Below the pieces are notes generated by a model, which had not been told where the DNA came from, ran no database searches, and saw only the letters and a program-made list of their open reading frames with translations. DNA of 64,000 bases from Reinekea forsetii (GTDB taxonomy: Bacteria > Pseudomonadota > Gammaproteobacteria > Pseudomonadales > Natronospirillaceae): assembly GCF_002795845.1 (NCBI RefSeq), contig NZ_CP011797.1:891501-955500 (forward strand). Reading direction: 5' to 3'. Made by a program: the position numbers and the translations under genes. Shown one piece after another: positions 1 through 9,391 of the stretch; positions within the stretch are counted from its first letter, which is position 1, and each line of letters opens with the position of its first letter.

Positions 1-2029
1 TGCCGAGGGACGCTGGGACTAGAGACATGGTGTAGGAAATACCATCCTCGGCATCGTCATAGGGCAGCTTAGCCACGCTCAGCAGCGAGGCCAGAGCACC
101 CTTTTGATCCCGGCCATGCATCGGGTTCGCACCCGGTGCAAAGGGCTGCCCGGTTTTACGGCCGTCCGGGGTATTGCCGGTTTTCTTGCCGTAGACGACA
201 TTCGACGTAATGGTCAGGATCGATTGAGTGGGCGTAGCATCCCGGTAGGTCGGCGTTTGCCGGACATGATCCATAAAGCGAGTCACCACCATTTGCGCCA
301 ATTCATCGACCCGGTCATCGTTGTTGCCGAACTTGGGGTAATCGCCTTCGGTGGCAAAGTCGGTAATATAACCATCGGCGTTGCGGATGGCCTTCACCTT
401 GGCAAATTTGATCGCACTCAAGGAATCGGCCACGACCGACAGGCCGGCGATGCCACAGGCCATGGTGCGCACGACATCCCGATCGTGCAGGGCCATCTGT
501 GATGCTTCATAGCAATACTTGTCGTGCATAAAGTGGATCACATTGAGCGTATTGACATAGGTCCGGGCGATCCAGGCCATGTACTCATCGAAGCGTGCCC
601 AGACGGTGTCGTAGTCCAGATAGTCCCCGGCCAGGACGTCTTTTTTTGGTCCGACTTGCAGGTTAATTTTTTCGTCCATGCCACCGTTAATACCATAAAG
701 CATGGTCTTGGCCAGATTACAACGCGCACCAAAGAACTGCATCTGTTTGCCGATGCGCATCGCTGATACACAGCAGGCGATACCATAGTCGTCGCCAAAC
801 TTGGCGCGCATCAGGTCATCGTTCTCATACTGAATTGAGCTGGTATCGATTGACACCTTGGAGCAGAAGTCCTTGAAGCCCTTGGGCATGGCGTCGCTCC
901 ATAACACCGTCAGGTTTGGCTCCGGCGCAGCACCGAGGGTATAGAGGCTGTTTAACATGCGGAAGCTGGTCTTGGTCACCAAGGCTCGCCCGTCTTCGCC
1001 CATCCCGCCGATCGACTCGGTGACCCAGGTGGGATCGCCGGAAAACAGACCATCGTATTCAGGAGTCCGTAGGAAGCGCACCATGCGCAGCTTAATCACC
1101 AGATCGTCGATCAATTCCTGGGCCAGCTCTTCGGACAGGGCGCCGCAGGCCAGGTCACGTTCAATGTAGATATCGAGGAAGGTTGAAACGCGACCAAAGC
1201 TCATCGCGGCGCCGTTTTGGCTTTTTATCGCGGCAAGGTAGGCAAAGTAGGTCCACTGTATCGCTTCATGGGCGTTTTGGGCCGGCAGGCTGATATCGAA
1301 GCCGTAGCTTTCCGCCATGGCGGTCATTTCTTGCAGGGCCCGAATCTGCTCGGACAGCTCCTCGCGCAAACGTATTACCGCTTCGGTCATCTGCTCATTA
1401 TCGAGCGAAGTTTTCTGATTCTTTTTATCTTCAATTAAGCGCTCGGTTCCATACAACGCGACGCGGCGGTAATCGCCAATGATCCGACCACGGCCATAGG
1501 CATCGGGCAAACCGGTCACCACGCCGGCCTTTCGGCAACGTACCATTTCGGGGGTGTAGCCATCGAACACGCCAGCATTATGGGTTTTACGATACTGGGT
1601 GAAAATTTTATTGATCATTGGGTCCAGCTTTCGACCATAGGCATCACAGGACGCCTCCACCATGCGGATGCCGGCGTTGGCGACCATGCCCCGCTTAAGG
1701 GGTGCATCGGTCTGCAGGCCGACGACGCGCTCGAGATCTTTATTGATGTAGCCAGGTTGGTGGGAGGTGATGGTGCTCGGTAAATCGGTATCAAAGTCCA
1801 GTGGGCCCTGCAGCCGTTGTTCTTCTTTCATTAGATCCAGAACGAGCGCCCAGACATCTTTGGTGCGGGTAGTCGCACCGACCAAAAAACGGGCGTCGCC
1901 GGTGTACGGACGATAGTTTTGTTGGATAAAATCGCGCACATCCACGTCGCGTTGCCAAAGTCCGGAGTGGAATCCATCCCACGGTGTGGTTTGGGTATTG
2001 ATGGTGTGGTCTGCCTGTTTTCGGTACAT
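1..2029 (-). CDS. pflB: Formate C-acetyltransferase (pyruvate formate-lyase), 3' end beyond window
   Basis: Cytoplasmic glycyl-radical enzyme that converts pyruvate and CoA to formate and acetyl-CoA in anaerobic growth. About 676 codons are present; the frame is open to the window edge, so the C-terminal ~85 residues, including the radical-bearing glycine (Gly734 in E. coli), lie outside. The adjacent catalytic cysteines are visible in YGIACCVS (about C419-C420), and long stretches such as [17 protein letters not shown] and [11 protein letters not shown] match the E. coli enzyme closely. The ATG at 2029 has GGAG about 9 nt upstream. No focA-type formate channel gene precedes it, unlike in enterics; the activase gene pflA would be expected beyond position 1. 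FNR-like boxes lie upstream. Confidence 0.97.
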   Translation of the reverse strand, partial: MYRKQADHTINTQTTPWDGFHSGLWQRDVDVRDFIQQNYRPYTGDARFLVGATTRTKDVWALVLDLMKEEQRLQGPLDFDTDLPSTITSHQPGYINKDLERVVGLQTDAPLKRGMVANAGIRMVEASCDAYGRKLDPMINKIFTQYRKTHNAGVFDGYTPEMVRCRKAGVVTGLPDAYGRGRIIGDYRRVALYGTERLIEDKKNQKTSLDNEQMTEAVIRLREELSEQIRALQEMTAMAESYGFDISLPAQNAHEAIQWTYFAYLAAIKSQNGAAMSFGRVSTFLDIYIERDLACGALSEELAQELIDDLVIKLRMVRFLRTPEYDGLFSGDPTWVTESIGGMGEDGRALVTKTSFRMLNSLYTLGAAPEPNLTVLWSDAMPKGFKDFCSKVSIDTSSIQYENDDLMRAKFGDDYGIACCVSAMRIGKQMQFFGARCNLAKTMLYGINGGMDEKINLQVGPKKDVLAGDYLDYDTVWARFDEYMAWIARTYVNTLNVIHFMHDKYCYEASQMALHDRDVVRTMACGIAGLSVVADSLSAIKFAKVKAIRNADGYITDFATEGDYPKFGNNDDRVDELAQMVVTRFMDHVRQTPTYRDATPTQSILTITSNVVYGKKTGNTPDGRKTGQPFAPGANPMHGRDQKGALASLLSVAKLPYDDAEDGISYTMSLVPASLG

Positions 2030-2128
2030 AGGTTTTTCTCCGCAACGTTTCTATAAGCATAGAAAATTTTAAAACTAAGAGCAGGAGCGTCTGAAAAAAA
2101 GGTAGGAAAAAAGCCGAGCTAAGTGAAA

Positions 2129-2157
2129 TCTTGAAACGATTAAAACTGGTTTCAAGA
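2129..2157. repeat. Inverted repeat upstream of pflB
   Basis: Perfect 9-bp arms TCTTGAAAC (2129-2137) and GTTTCAAGA (2149-2157) separated by 11 nt, about 100 bp upstream of the pflB start. No T-tract follows on either strand, so it looks more like an operator or 5'-UTR hairpin than a terminator. The binding protein, if any, is unknown. Confidence 0.5.
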
Positions 2158-2264
2158 GTTATAGGCCAACACCAGCACTATTATCTCTGCTCAAGAAGTC
2201 GCTTTAAGGTCTTTTCCTACAGCCAGAGAGTGATAACAGACTACCTTCATTTGTTGACGATATT

Positions 2265-2278
2265 TTGGCTTACATCAA
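2265..2278 (-). promoter_or_regulatory. Weak FNR/ANR-like box upstream of pflB
   Basis: TTGGC-TTAC-ATCAA matches the FNR consensus TTGAT-N4-ATCAA at 8 of 10 positions, about 240 bp upstream of pflB. Anaerobic activation of pflB by FNR is well known in E. coli; the site itself is only a sequence match. Confidence 0.3.
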
Positions 2279-2403
2279 TGTTTTAACCATGACTGAAAAA
2301 ATAGTTTTATTACAGCTTTCATGGATTCATCGAGCCAAAAAGACTTCAACACGCTCTACAAATTTTGTCTGGCGTTATTATCGATCTCTTAGGTCGACTC
2401 CGT

Positions 2404-2417
2404 TTGATCTGAGTCAA
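2404..2417 (-). promoter_or_regulatory. FNR/ANR-like box upstream of pflB
   Basis: TTGAT-CTGA-GTCAA matches the FNR consensus at 9 of 10 positions, about 375 bp upstream of the pflB start. A long upstream control region with FNR sites is typical for pfl operons, so a role in anaerobic induction is plausible but inferred. Confidence 0.45.
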
Positions 2418-2594
2418 CAAAAACCTGGCTTAGGGCTATTTTCATGTAGTTAAATTACGCAATTGAATTTCTCCCCTGGGATGCCTGCGAAGTGCAATCT
2501 GGGAGCGAAATTACGCAATATTTCTTTCTCACTGGGGTTGAAGAAAACCCATCGAGGGTGGATTCTCTTCTTATTGAGGCTTAGCCCCAAGGCA

Positions 2595-3557
2595 TTAGGA
2601 GAGGATTTTGGTGAGGTCGTAGATGGACTGATTAAAGGGTCGAGCCATATTCTCGATGGCATCGATAATATCGTGGTGGGTGAGTTTATTACTCTGTATG
2701 CCAACACAGCGGCCGGCTTCACCCTGTATTAATAATTCCACGGCAAAGGCGCCCATTTCACTGGCCATAATTCGATCGAATGCGCACGGCGAACCGCCAC
2801 GTTGGGTGTGACCCAAGATTGTGGCGCGGGTTTCCAAGTGGGTGCGTTTTTCGATTACCATTGCCAGGTCCGCGACATTGGTGATGTGTTCGGTGATCGC
2901 GATAATGGCGTGTTTTTTACCTTTTTCGACATCACTGACGATGCTGGCGACCAACTCGTCTTCGTTGTAACCCTTTTCGGGGATGATGGTGAATTCCGCA
3001 CCGCCCCCGATGGCCGCCATCATGGTTAAGTCGCCACAATGACGACCCATGATTTCGACTATTGAAATACGATTGTGTGACGAACTGGTATCCCGCAATC
3101 GGTCGATGGCATCTAGGACTGTATTTAAGGCGGTATGAAAGCCGATGGTATAGTCGGTGCCGGCGATATCATTGTCGATGGTGCCGGGCAGGCCGATACA
3201 GGGAAAACCCATTTCGGTCATTTTCTTCGCACCCATGTAGGAGCCGTCGCCTCCTACGACCACCAGCGCCTCAATATCGAGCTTGCGCATATTGGCGATC
3301 GCGGTGTGGCGTACCGACTCTTCTTTGAATTCCGGAAAACGTGCCGATCCGAGAAAGGTACCGCCTCGATTGATCATGTCGGAGACGTTGTGCCGTTCGA
3401 GCTTCTTAATACGACCTTCATGCAAACCTAAGTAACCGTCATAGATGCCGTAAACTTCAATGCCCTTAGCAATAGCGGTTCGAACCACCGCTCGAACTGC
3501 CGCATTCATACCTGGGGCATCGCCACCGCTGGTAAGTACACCGATTTTCTTGATCAT
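2595..3557 (-). CDS. pfkA: ATP-dependent 6-phosphofructokinase
   Basis: Phosphorylates fructose 6-phosphate to fructose 1,6-bisphosphate, the committing step of glycolysis, in the cytoplasm. The 320-aa product has the same length as E. coli PfkA. Visible motifs are the N-terminal ATP loop [24 protein letters not shown] (Gly marking ATP rather than pyrophosphate use), the catalytic PGTIDNDI and the substrate motif EIMGRHCGD. An in-frame start 42 nt further upstream exists, but the ATG at 3557 gives the family N-terminus [12 protein letters not shown]. The likely ribosome site GAGG lies 10 nt upstream and could pair with CCTC (hairpin 3560-3571). A HexR-like palindrome lies about 80 bp upstream. 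An intact Embden-Meyerhof route is implied. Confidence 0.97.
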   Translation of the reverse strand: MIKKIGVLTSGGDAPGMNAAVRAVVRTAIAKGIEVYGIYDGYLGLHEGRIKKLERHNVSDMINRGGTFLGSARFPEFKEESVRHTAIANMRKLDIEALVVVGGDGSYMGAKKMTEMGFPCIGLPGTIDNDIAGTDYTIGFHTALNTVLDAIDRLRDTSSSHNRISIVEIMGRHCGDLTMMAAIGGGAEFTIIPEKGYNEDELVASIVSDVEKGKKHAIIAITEHITNVADLAMVIEKRTHLETRATILGHTQRGGSPCAFDRIMASEMGAFAVELLIQGEAGRCVGIQSNKLTHHDIIDAIENMARPFNQSIYDLTKILS

Positions 3558-3634
3558 GGGAGGACTGCCTCTAGAGTTCAATGCCTGTGAATGGATCAAA
3601 AACAGGCTATTTGGTATCCGATCTGGGGCCGTAA

Positions 3635-3653
3635 AATGTAATGAAATTACATT
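3635..3653. promoter_or_regulatory. HexR-like operator upstream of pfkA
   Basis: Perfect palindrome AATGTAAT-GAA-ATTACATT. Its core TGTAAT-N3-ATTACA fits the published HexR motif of gammaproteobacteria (TGTAAT-W3-ATTACA) except for one G in the central triplet. HexR is a KDPG-responsive regulator of central sugar metabolism, which agrees with the position about 80 bp upstream of pfkA. Assignment is by motif and context only. Confidence 0.6.
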
Positions 3654-3816
3654 AAAAGGGCCTGAAATTAATAATTGGGGCTATTTTAGTGTGCTTAAGC
3701 AACTTTTGATAGGGTCAGTAGGGCGTATTTAACCGGAAATGGAAATTAAGTACCAAAAGTCAGGAATAGGGCCGTGTGCTAACCACGAGGTGGGTGAGCG
3801 CTCGGCCGAAGGGTTC

Positions 3817-4575
3817 TTAGCGGCGCATCTCAATATTGCGTGACGCCATATGTCGCTTCGCATCGGCGATGGTGAATTCCCCGAAGTGAAAGATACTGGC
3901 CGCTAGCACGGCATCGGCATGTCCCAGATTAACGCCCTCGGCCAGGTGCTCCAAGGTGCCGACACCGCCACTGGCGATCACCGGTATCGATACCGCATCG
4001 GATATTGCGCGCGTCAGGGCCAGGTCGAAGCCGCTTTTGGCGCCATCTCGGTCCATGCTGGTCAACAGCAATTCGCCCGCACCATACGCCTGCATGCGGA
4101 TGGCCCACTCAACGGCGTTTATGCCGGTCGCCTTGCGGCCACCATGGGTAAAAATTTCCCAGTGGTCATCGACGCGTTTGGCATCGATGGCGACCACAAT
4201 ACATTGGGCGCCGAAGCGCTCCGAGGCTTCGCGGACAAAGGCTGGGTTGCTGATGGCGGCCGAGTTAATGCCAATCTTGTCGGCGCCGGCATTGAGCATG
4301 GCGCGGATATCGGCGACGGTACGAATGCCACCGCCGACCGTCAGCGGGATAAAGACCTGCCCGGCGATGGCACGCACCGTCTCGATCATGGTACCGCGAC
4401 CTTCGTGGGTGGCGGTGATGTCGAGCATGGTGATTTCGTCGGCACCCTGCTCGTTATAGCGTTTGGCGACCTCGACCGGGTCCCCGGCGTCGCGGATATT
4501 AAGGAAGTTGACACCCTTAACGACTCGGCCCCGATCGACATCCAAGCATGGAATAATTCGTTTGGCTAATGGCAT
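3817..4575 (-). CDS. hisF: Imidazole glycerol phosphate synthase, cyclase subunit
   Basis: Synthase half of the HisF-HisH complex: uses ammonia channelled from HisH to convert PRFAR into imidazole glycerol phosphate and AICAR, step 5 of histidine synthesis. A (beta/alpha)8 barrel of 252 aa, normal for the family. The catalytic aspartates are visible in [13 protein letters not shown] near the N-terminus (about D12) and in CIVVAIDAK mid-protein; phosphate-binding loops GGGIRT and ASGGVG are present. Last gene of hisB-hisH-hisA-hisF, 12 nt after hisA, so probably cotranscribed with it. Confidence 0.97.
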   Translation of the reverse strand: MPLAKRIIPCLDVDRGRVVKGVNFLNIRDAGDPVEVAKRYNEQGADEITMLDITATHEGRGTMIETVRAIAGQVFIPLTVGGGIRTVADIRAMLNAGADKIGINSAAISNPAFVREASERFGAQCIVVAIDAKRVDDHWEIFTHGGRKATGINAVEWAIRMQAYGAGELLLTSMDRDGAKSGFDLALTRAISDAVSIPVIASGGVGTLEHLAEGVNLGHADAVLAASIFHFGEFTIADAKRHMASRNIEMRR

Positions 4576-4587
4576 CTTGATTCCCTG

Positions 4588-5328
4588 TTATGCGCTTGTA
4601 TAACGATCGCAGTACTGTTGGGCCGCGCTTAAATCCAGCGTACCTTCATAGATGGCACGACCGGTAATGGCACCGGCGATGCCGCTCTGGGCATGCTGGC
4701 ACAGCTCGGTGACATCGTTCATATTGGTGACGCCACCCGAGGCGATGACCGGTATTCCACATGCAGCCGCCAAGGCTTGAGTGGCCGGCCAATTGACGCC
4801 TTGCATCATGCCATCCCGGCTAATATCGGTGTAAACGATAGCACTGACACCGGCGTCGGCAAAACCGACGGCCAGGTCGGTAGCCTTGACGTTACTAATG
4901 TCGGCCCAACCGTCGGTCGCCACCCAGCCGTCTTTGGCGTCGATGCCCACTATGATTTTGCCCGGGAATTGCTTACAGGCCGCCTTTACAAAATCCGGAT
5001 CCTGCAGGGCCTTAGTACCGATGATGCACCAGCTGACACCGGCCTCGATATAATGGGCTATGGTCTCGAGCGAACGAATACCGCCACCAATCTGAATCGG
5101 TAACTTGGGATATTTCTGCGCAATCCGAAGCACGGCATCGGCATGGATCGGCGCGCCTTCGAAGGCGCCATTGAGGTCCACCAAATGCAAACGCTTGCAG
5201 CCAGCCTCGACCCAGCGGGTCGCCATGGCAACCGGATCGGCACCAAACACGGTGGCGTCTTCCATACGCCCTTGCAGAAGGCGAACGCAGTGGCCGTCTT
5301 TTAAATCGATGGCAGGGATAATCAGCAT
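4588..5328 (-). CDS. hisA: ProFAR isomerase (HisA)
   Basis: Amadori isomerase that opens the ribose ring of ProFAR to give PRFAR, step 4 of histidine synthesis. The 246-aa barrel begins [12 protein letters not shown], with Asp8 as catalytic base, and has the second acid in YTDISRDG. Phosphate-binding GGGIRS and ASGGV loops mirror those of its paralogue HisF next door. Lies between hisH (32 nt upstream) and hisF (12 nt downstream) on the same strand, in the order used by many gammaproteobacteria. Confidence 0.97.
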   Translation of the reverse strand: MLIIPAIDLKDGHCVRLLQGRMEDATVFGADPVAMATRWVEAGCKRLHLVDLNGAFEGAPIHADAVLRIAQKYPKLPIQIGGGIRSLETIAHYIEAGVSWCIIGTKALQDPDFVKAACKQFPGKIIVGIDAKDGWVATDGWADISNVKATDLAVGFADAGVSAIVYTDISRDGMMQGVNWPATQALAAACGIPVIASGGVTNMNDVTELCQHAQSGIAGAITGRAIYEGTLDLSAAQQYCDRYTSA

Positions 5329-5360
5329 GATGTGTCCTATTGAAAAAATCAGTCGGTGGG

Positions 5361-6011
5361 TTACAGGCGCCCATTCCAGTCGGTAAAGTTTTTGAGTAGC
5401 TGCAAGCCGGCGGTATGGCTTTTCTCCGGATGGAATTGAGTGGCAAACAGGTTGTCGCGGCCCACCATCGCCGCAAACTCGGGTCCATAGTGGCAGGTAC
5501 CAATGGTGTAGGCCGGTTGTGGCTCAACATAGTAGCTGTGGACAAAATAGAAGCGCTCCCCTGACTCAATGCCCTGCCAGAGCGGGTGTTCGGCTTGTTG
5601 ATAGACGTTATTCCAACCCATATGGGGCACTTTCATCGGTAAATCGTGGACATCGAGCGCATCTTTCGGGAAACAATGGACCCGACCGGGGAAGGTGTTG
5701 AGACCAGCCACGCCCCCGTTTTCATCACTGGAGTGCATCAGCGCCTGCATGCCGACACAGATGCCCAAAAAGGGCGTGCCGCTGGCCAGAACGTCGCGCA
5801 CCAGCGTGTCGACGCCCTGCGCGCGTATTTCCGCCATGCAATCGCGGATGGCACCGACGCCGGGCAATATCACGTGATCGGCAGCGGCGATACGCGCCTT
5901 ATCTGCAGTAATTTCAACCTGAAAATTGGGTGCCACATGCTCTAGGGCTTTGGCAACCGAGTGCAGGTTGCCCATGCCGTAGTCGATAATGGTCAGGAGG
6001 TGTTTGCTCAA
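5361..6011 (-). CDS. hisH: Imidazole glycerol phosphate synthase, glutaminase subunit
   Basis: Class I glutamine amidotransferase that releases ammonia from glutamine for HisF. The triad is visible: Cys in LGICVGMQ (about C85 from the chosen start) and His/Glu in QFHPEKS near the C-terminus; the oxyanion-strand motif PGVGA is present. I chose the TTG at 6011 because GGAG lies 6 nt upstream and the protein then starts [15 protein letters not shown], as in homologues; a TTG at 6023 is in frame but would put that GGAG inside the gene. 216 aa, slightly longer than E. coli HisH. Second gene of the his cluster. Confidence 0.95.
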   Translation of the reverse strand: MSKHLLTIIDYGMGNLHSVAKALEHVAPNFQVEITADKARIAAADHVILPGVGAIRDCMAEIRAQGVDTLVRDVLASGTPFLGICVGMQALMHSSDENGGVAGLNTFPGRVHCFPKDALDVHDLPMKVPHMGWNNVYQQAEHPLWQGIESGERFYFVHSYYVEPQPAYTIGTCHYGPEFAAMVGRDNLFATQFHPEKSHTAGLQLLKNFTDWNGRL

Positions 6012-6073
6012 TTCGAACTCCAAAAACAGTGCGGCCGGTCAGGCAGAGATGACCGACCGGTCCAGCGGAACTA

Positions 6074-6664
6074 TTACAGCACGCCTTTAGTGGACGGAAT
6101 TGCGCCAGCTTGTCGTTCATCGACGGACACGGCCGTTCGTAAGGCTCGTCCAAAGGCCTTGAAGATCGTCTCAGCCTGGTGATGCGCGTTGCGACCTTTT
6201 AGATTGTCTATATGCAGAGAGACTAGGGCATGGTTGACGAAACCTTGAAAGAACTCGACGAACAGATCGACGTCAAAGGTGCCAATACTGGCTCGGACGA
6301 AGGTGCAATCAAATTCTAGGCCCGGTCGGCCGGATAAATCGACCACCACGCGGGACAGCGCCTCATCTAGCGGGACATAGCTGTGACCGTAACGGGTCAG
6401 GCCTTTCTTGTCGCCAACGGCCTTGGCAAAGGCTTGCCCCAGGGTAATGCCCACATCTTCGGCGCTATGGTGATCATCTATTTGATTATCACCGTCACAA
6501 TAGACGTCTAGGTCAAAAAGCCCGTGGCGAGCAATCTGATCGAGCATATGGTCCAGAAAAGGGATAGACGAATTGAGCGTCGCCTTGCCGGTGCCGTCTA
6601 GATTGATCGACACCCGAATCTGGGTTTCGTTAGTGTTGCGTTCTACTGTCGCCTGGCGACTCAT
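6074..6664 (-). CDS. hisB: Imidazoleglycerol-phosphate dehydratase (monofunctional)
   Basis: Manganese-dependent dehydratase that makes imidazole acetol phosphate, step 6 of histidine synthesis. The 196-aa product carries the two metal-binding repeats of the family: [14 protein letters not shown] with [10 protein letters not shown], and the later VNHALVSLH with [12 protein letters not shown]. It lacks the histidinol-phosphatase domain fused to this enzyme in E. coli, matching the Pseudomonas-type arrangement. The ATG at 6664 ([16 protein letters not shown]) was chosen over a frame-extending upstream start because homologues begin here. First gene of the his cluster in this window. Confidence 0.96.
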   Translation of the reverse strand: MSRQATVERNTNETQIRVSINLDGTGKATLNSSIPFLDHMLDQIARHGLFDLDVYCDGDNQIDDHHSAEDVGITLGQAFAKAVGDKKGLTRYGHSYVPLDEALSRVVVDLSGRPGLEFDCTFVRASIGTFDVDLFVEFFQGFVNHALVSLHIDNLKGRNAHHQAETIFKAFGRALRTAVSVDERQAGAIPSTKGVL

Positions 6665-7194
6665 GACAATCTCTCTGTATGAAAGTGAGGTTAATCTTTC
6701 TGGACGGGTGGCCGGTTTATTGACCAAAACCACTTGCTGAGGGCGATTATATAAGTATGCTGACCGTCAAACCACCCATGCGTGTCAATCTGGTTCATCG
6801 AAGAGCGCTATAGTGAGCGAAACTATCACTTGGGTGACCCGCGTGCGCACAGGTCATAGCATACCACTGGGGTTGTGGGTCGTGCTGCATTCAGGGCTAG
6901 CGAACCCAATAATAGTGGTGCTCCTTGGGCCAAATGCAAGCTTTAGGGCGGCCTCACTGCCTTGCTGTAGGCTAATGAAATCGAGCCCCTTAAAGGTATG
7001 CCGGCGTTATTTAAGAGGACCCGTTCCGCTAGCACTGGGGCCATAAATAGAACCTATGGGTTGTTTAGATGTTCCCGCCAGGGTGAGATATTGAGTGCTA
7101 CCAACGGCTAAGAGCAAGCCCCCAAAAGGTGCCTTCTGTGTGTTTAGCGCACAATAGTCATTTAAAAATCGAAACACTCGCCAGAGGAAGCACC
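6665..7194. other. Non-coding gap between hisB and the methyltransferase
   Basis: About 530 nt separating divergent genes. Apart from the TATAAT element for hisB I see no gene with a family signature, no tRNA cloverleaf and no clear repeat. Open frames of 60-80 codons on both strands have no ribosome site or recognisable product. Confidence 0.6.
6746..6770 (-). promoter_or_regulatory. Possible hisB promoter
   Basis: On the minus strand a perfect -10 hexamer TATAAT (6746-6751) lies about 80 nt upstream of hisB. The nearest good -35, TTGACG (6765-6770), is only 13 nt away, shorter than the usual 16-18, so the -35 assignment is doubtful. No histidine leader peptide or attenuator was recognised. 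Confidence 0.35.
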
Positions 7195-7989
7195 GTGATT
7201 CAGTCATTAGAACAGTCTGTTAATGAAGAAAATGAAACGCGCATTCGCTTGTATGATTTTTCCACGGGTACGCAAACCTTTTTTCAGTGGCAGGCCGGGA
7301 TGTTGCCCTCCCTCGCCGGGAAAAGGGTGCTGGAGCTGGGTTGCGGCAGCGGTGGCTTTTGGCAGTCTCTATTACCGCGCTGGTCAAACTGCGCGCTGAC
7401 ACTGACCGATATTTCTCAGGATATCTTGTCGTCAGCCCAACAAAAGCTCGAGCCGCTAAGCAACCTAGCCGCGAGCCTTGAATTTGAAACGCTGGATTTT
7501 AATGAGTTAGCCAAGGTCGCGGGCCCTTTTGATGTGGTTATCGCCAATCACAATCTGTTTTACGCACAGGAAATCGACGGACTGCTGGCCTCAGTGATCC
7601 GCTTGCTGACGTCCGACGGACTGCTGATTTGCTCGACAGTGGGGCAGGACCATCTGCATGAATTGGCCACTTTATTAAGGTTAAAGCAGCAGGATTTGAC
7701 CTGGGGCGCCGAGACATGGGCCAACTGCTTTGGTTTGGAAAATGGCGGTGGCATCTTGCAGCGCCACTTTCAGCAAGTAGACCAGTTTGAATATGACAAC
7801 AGTCTGCACGTCAACTCCGCAGAACCGGTAATGGATTATCTGTTGAAAACCATGAAGAGTAGTCTGGCCGAGTGGGTGACGGAGCATTACGACGAGATCC
7901 ATGCCGCTATTAGTGACGCCATGGTGGTCAGGGGATATTTGCGCCTCACCCCTCATTCAGGCTTCTTCATCGCTCGAAAAAACGGTTAA
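7195..7989 (+). CDS. Class I SAM-dependent methyltransferase, substrate unknown
   Basis: A 264-aa Rossmann-fold methyltransferase. Motif I is clear as VLELGCGSGGFW at about residues 42-53, followed by the acidic motif II region LTLTDIS and motif post-II LDFNEL. The C-terminal third has no recognisable substrate domain. The GTG at 7195 is the likely start, with AGAGGAAG directly upstream; an in-frame ATG 66 nt earlier has no ribosome site. It stands alone, with non-coding DNA on both sides, so context gives no substrate. Some similarity to small-molecule methyltransferases of the BioC/UbiE kind is superficial. Confidence 0.85.
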   Translation: MIQSLEQSVNEENETRIRLYDFSTGTQTFFQWQAGMLPSLAGKRVLELGCGSGGFWQSLLPRWSNCALTLTDISQDILSSAQQKLEPLSNLAASLEFETLDFNELAKVAGPFDVVIANHNLFYAQEIDGLLASVIRLLTSDGLLICSTVGQDHLHELATLLRLKQQDLTWGAETWANCFGLENGGGILQRHFQQVDQFEYDNSLHVNSAEPVMDYLLKTMKSSLAEWVTEHYDEIHAAISDAMVVRGYLRLTPHSGFFIARKNG

Positions 7990-8305
7990 CACCTCTACCT
8001 TCGTCCCAGCATTGCAACCTATTGCGGGCCTTGGTGTGCTTATTCAATGCGCTATTTTAGTGCACATTTGTTTCTTATTGCTCTATATTGGTGCCTCGGT
8101 CTAATTTAGGCACCTTGATTGTGCAAACGGGGTCAACTCTTTTGTAGCTCTGGGCATTTATCCGCGCCATTTTAAACAGACCCCAGAACACAAGTTCCCG
8201 CCCCTCGCTGGCTTTGTTCGCTCTAGGCCTTGCTCGCATCAAATAATACTGCATGAGTAGCGGACTGGCCTGTTTCTTGCGTTTCTCACTCATACTCAGA
8301 CTAGG
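7990..8305. other. Gap upstream of glnL with a possible gene remnant
   Basis: A 316-nt stretch between the methyltransferase and glnL. glnA, which usually precedes glnLG, is not here. No sigma-54 promoter or NtrC site was found. The only structure is a minus-strand 72-codon frame at 8075-8293, listed separately. Confidence 0.5.
8075..8293 (-). pseudogene. Possible 72-codon gene or mutS-like 5' remnant
   Basis: The frame starts MSEKRKKQASPLLMQYYLMRA. Residues 9-20 loosely resemble the conserved start of MutS (in E. coli TPMMQQYLRLKA), but the following DNA-clamp motif LFYRMGDFYE is absent and the rest is basic and unrecognised. It could be a decayed fragment, a small lineage-specific gene or chance. 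It points away from glnL. Confidence 0.2.
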
Positions 8306-9391
8306 ATGATTACCTTGGTGGATAAGGATTCAGCATTTCGACGCATTATGGCACATCAATATACGGCAGTAGTGGTGCTGGATGGGTCCTGTGTCGTGGA
8401 GCATATTAACTCTGCCGCCGAACTCCTACTGGTGCGTTCCGAAAAACAACTGCTCGGCCATGCCTTTGATAGCCTGTTTGCCCAACCGGATGAAATTCGG
8501 TCTCTGCTGGCGTCGGTTGTTCAGGAGGGCGCTTCGGTATCGGTGCGCTCGGCCAGCTGGCAAATGCAGAGCCGAGAACTCCTGACACTCGACTTTATTG
8601 TCAGTCCCGTTATGGATAGGAACCAAATACACCTAATTGTGGAAATGGTACCGGCCGACCGATCGGTGCGCATCAGCCGCGATGAGGGTCGAGTGGATCA
8701 TACCGAGACCAGTCGGCATTTGGTGCGCGGCCTGGCGCATGAAATCAAGAATCCGCTCGGTGGTATTCGCGGTGCCGCCCAGCTATTGGCGAGCGAATTG
8801 CCCAGTGATGAGCTGCAGGAGTACACCCGGGTAATCATCAAGGAAGCCGATCGATTGCGTAATTTGGTCGACCGGTTATTGGGCAGTCACCAGATGCCGG
8901 CCTTCTCGCAATTGAATATTCATCAGGTCCTAGAGCGTGTATTGGCGCTTATCAAGGCCGAAGCAGGTGATCGTGTGACCCTGATTCGCGACTACGATCC
9001 GAGCATTCCGGAGTTTCTCGGGGACGAGGCACAACTGATCCAGGTCTTTCTCAATATCGCCCGCAATGCCCTGCAGGCCCTGTCGGAAAGCGATCAATCG
9101 GCTGCGGTAATTCGCTTCCGATCCCGTACCGTGCGCCAATATACCATCCGACAAAAACGCCACCGTATCGTTGCGCGTATCGATGTAATCGACAATGGCC
9201 CTGGCATTGAGCGCGATATGCTGGAAAAAATATTCTATCCGATGATCTCCGGTCGTGCCTCGGGCACGGGCTTGGGTTTATCGCTGGTGCAACAGTTGGT
9301 TGAATTACACAATGGTTCCGTAGCGTGTGAAAGCGAAGCGGGGCAGACATTATTTACCGTCCATCTTCCCTTGGAGACAATAGATGAGTAA
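8306..9391 (+). CDS. glnL: Nitrogen regulation sensor kinase NtrB
   Basis: Cytoplasmic two-component kinase/phosphatase that sets NtrC phosphorylation according to PII (GlnB) signals of nitrogen status. 361 aa: PAS domain in residues ~15-115, then the dimerisation/H-box RGLAHEIKNPLGGIRGAAQ with phosphorylated His at about 145, and a HATPase domain with N-box NIARNALQAL, DNGPG and GTGLGLS. The match to E. coli GlnL is strong across both halves. The ATG at 8306 has a poor ribosome site; a later ATG at 8348 is possible. Overlaps glnG by 8 nt, implying coupled translation. Confidence 0.95.
   Translation: MITLVDKDSAFRRIMAHQYTAVVVLDGSCVVEHINSAAELLLVRSEKQLLGHAFDSLFAQPDEIRSLLASVVQEGASVSVRSASWQMQSRELLTLDFIVSPVMDRNQIHLIVEMVPADRSVRISRDEGRVDHTETSRHLVRGLAHEIKNPLGGIRGAAQLLASELPSDELQEYTRVIIKEADRLRNLVDRLLGSHQMPAFSQLNIHQVLERVLALIKAEAGDRVTLIRDYDPSIPEFLGDEAQLIQVFLNIARNALQALSESDQSAAVIRFRSRTVRQYTIRQKRHRIVARIDVIDNGPGIERDMLEKIFYPMISGRASGTGLGLSLVQQLVELHNGSVACESEAGQTLFTVHLPLETIDE

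Larger units (their letters stand above)
2030..2594. other. Non-coding region between pflB and pfkA
   Basis: A 565-nt AT-rich stretch without a convincing gene; short open frames here lack family resemblance or ribosome sites. It is the upstream region of pflB (minus strand) and the downstream region of pfkA. It holds two FNR-like boxes and a 9-bp-arm inverted repeat (listed separately), plus two copies of AAATTACGCAAT at 2452-2463 and 2508-2519. No clear rho-independent terminator is seen after pfkA. Confidence 0.7.

Noticed and set aside
2265-2453. 62-codon plus-strand frame in the pflB-pfkA gap
   Set aside because: No ribosome site, atypical composition, and it covers FNR-like boxes; read as chance.
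3919-4569. Long open frame (216 codons) on the plus strand across hisF
   Set aside because: It is antisense to a clear hisF with catalytic motifs; the frame is open only because of GC-rich codon use, and the product resembles nothing.
6813-7207. Short frames on both strands between hisB and the methyltransferase gene
   Set aside because: No ribosome sites, no family resemblance, and the frames contradict one another.
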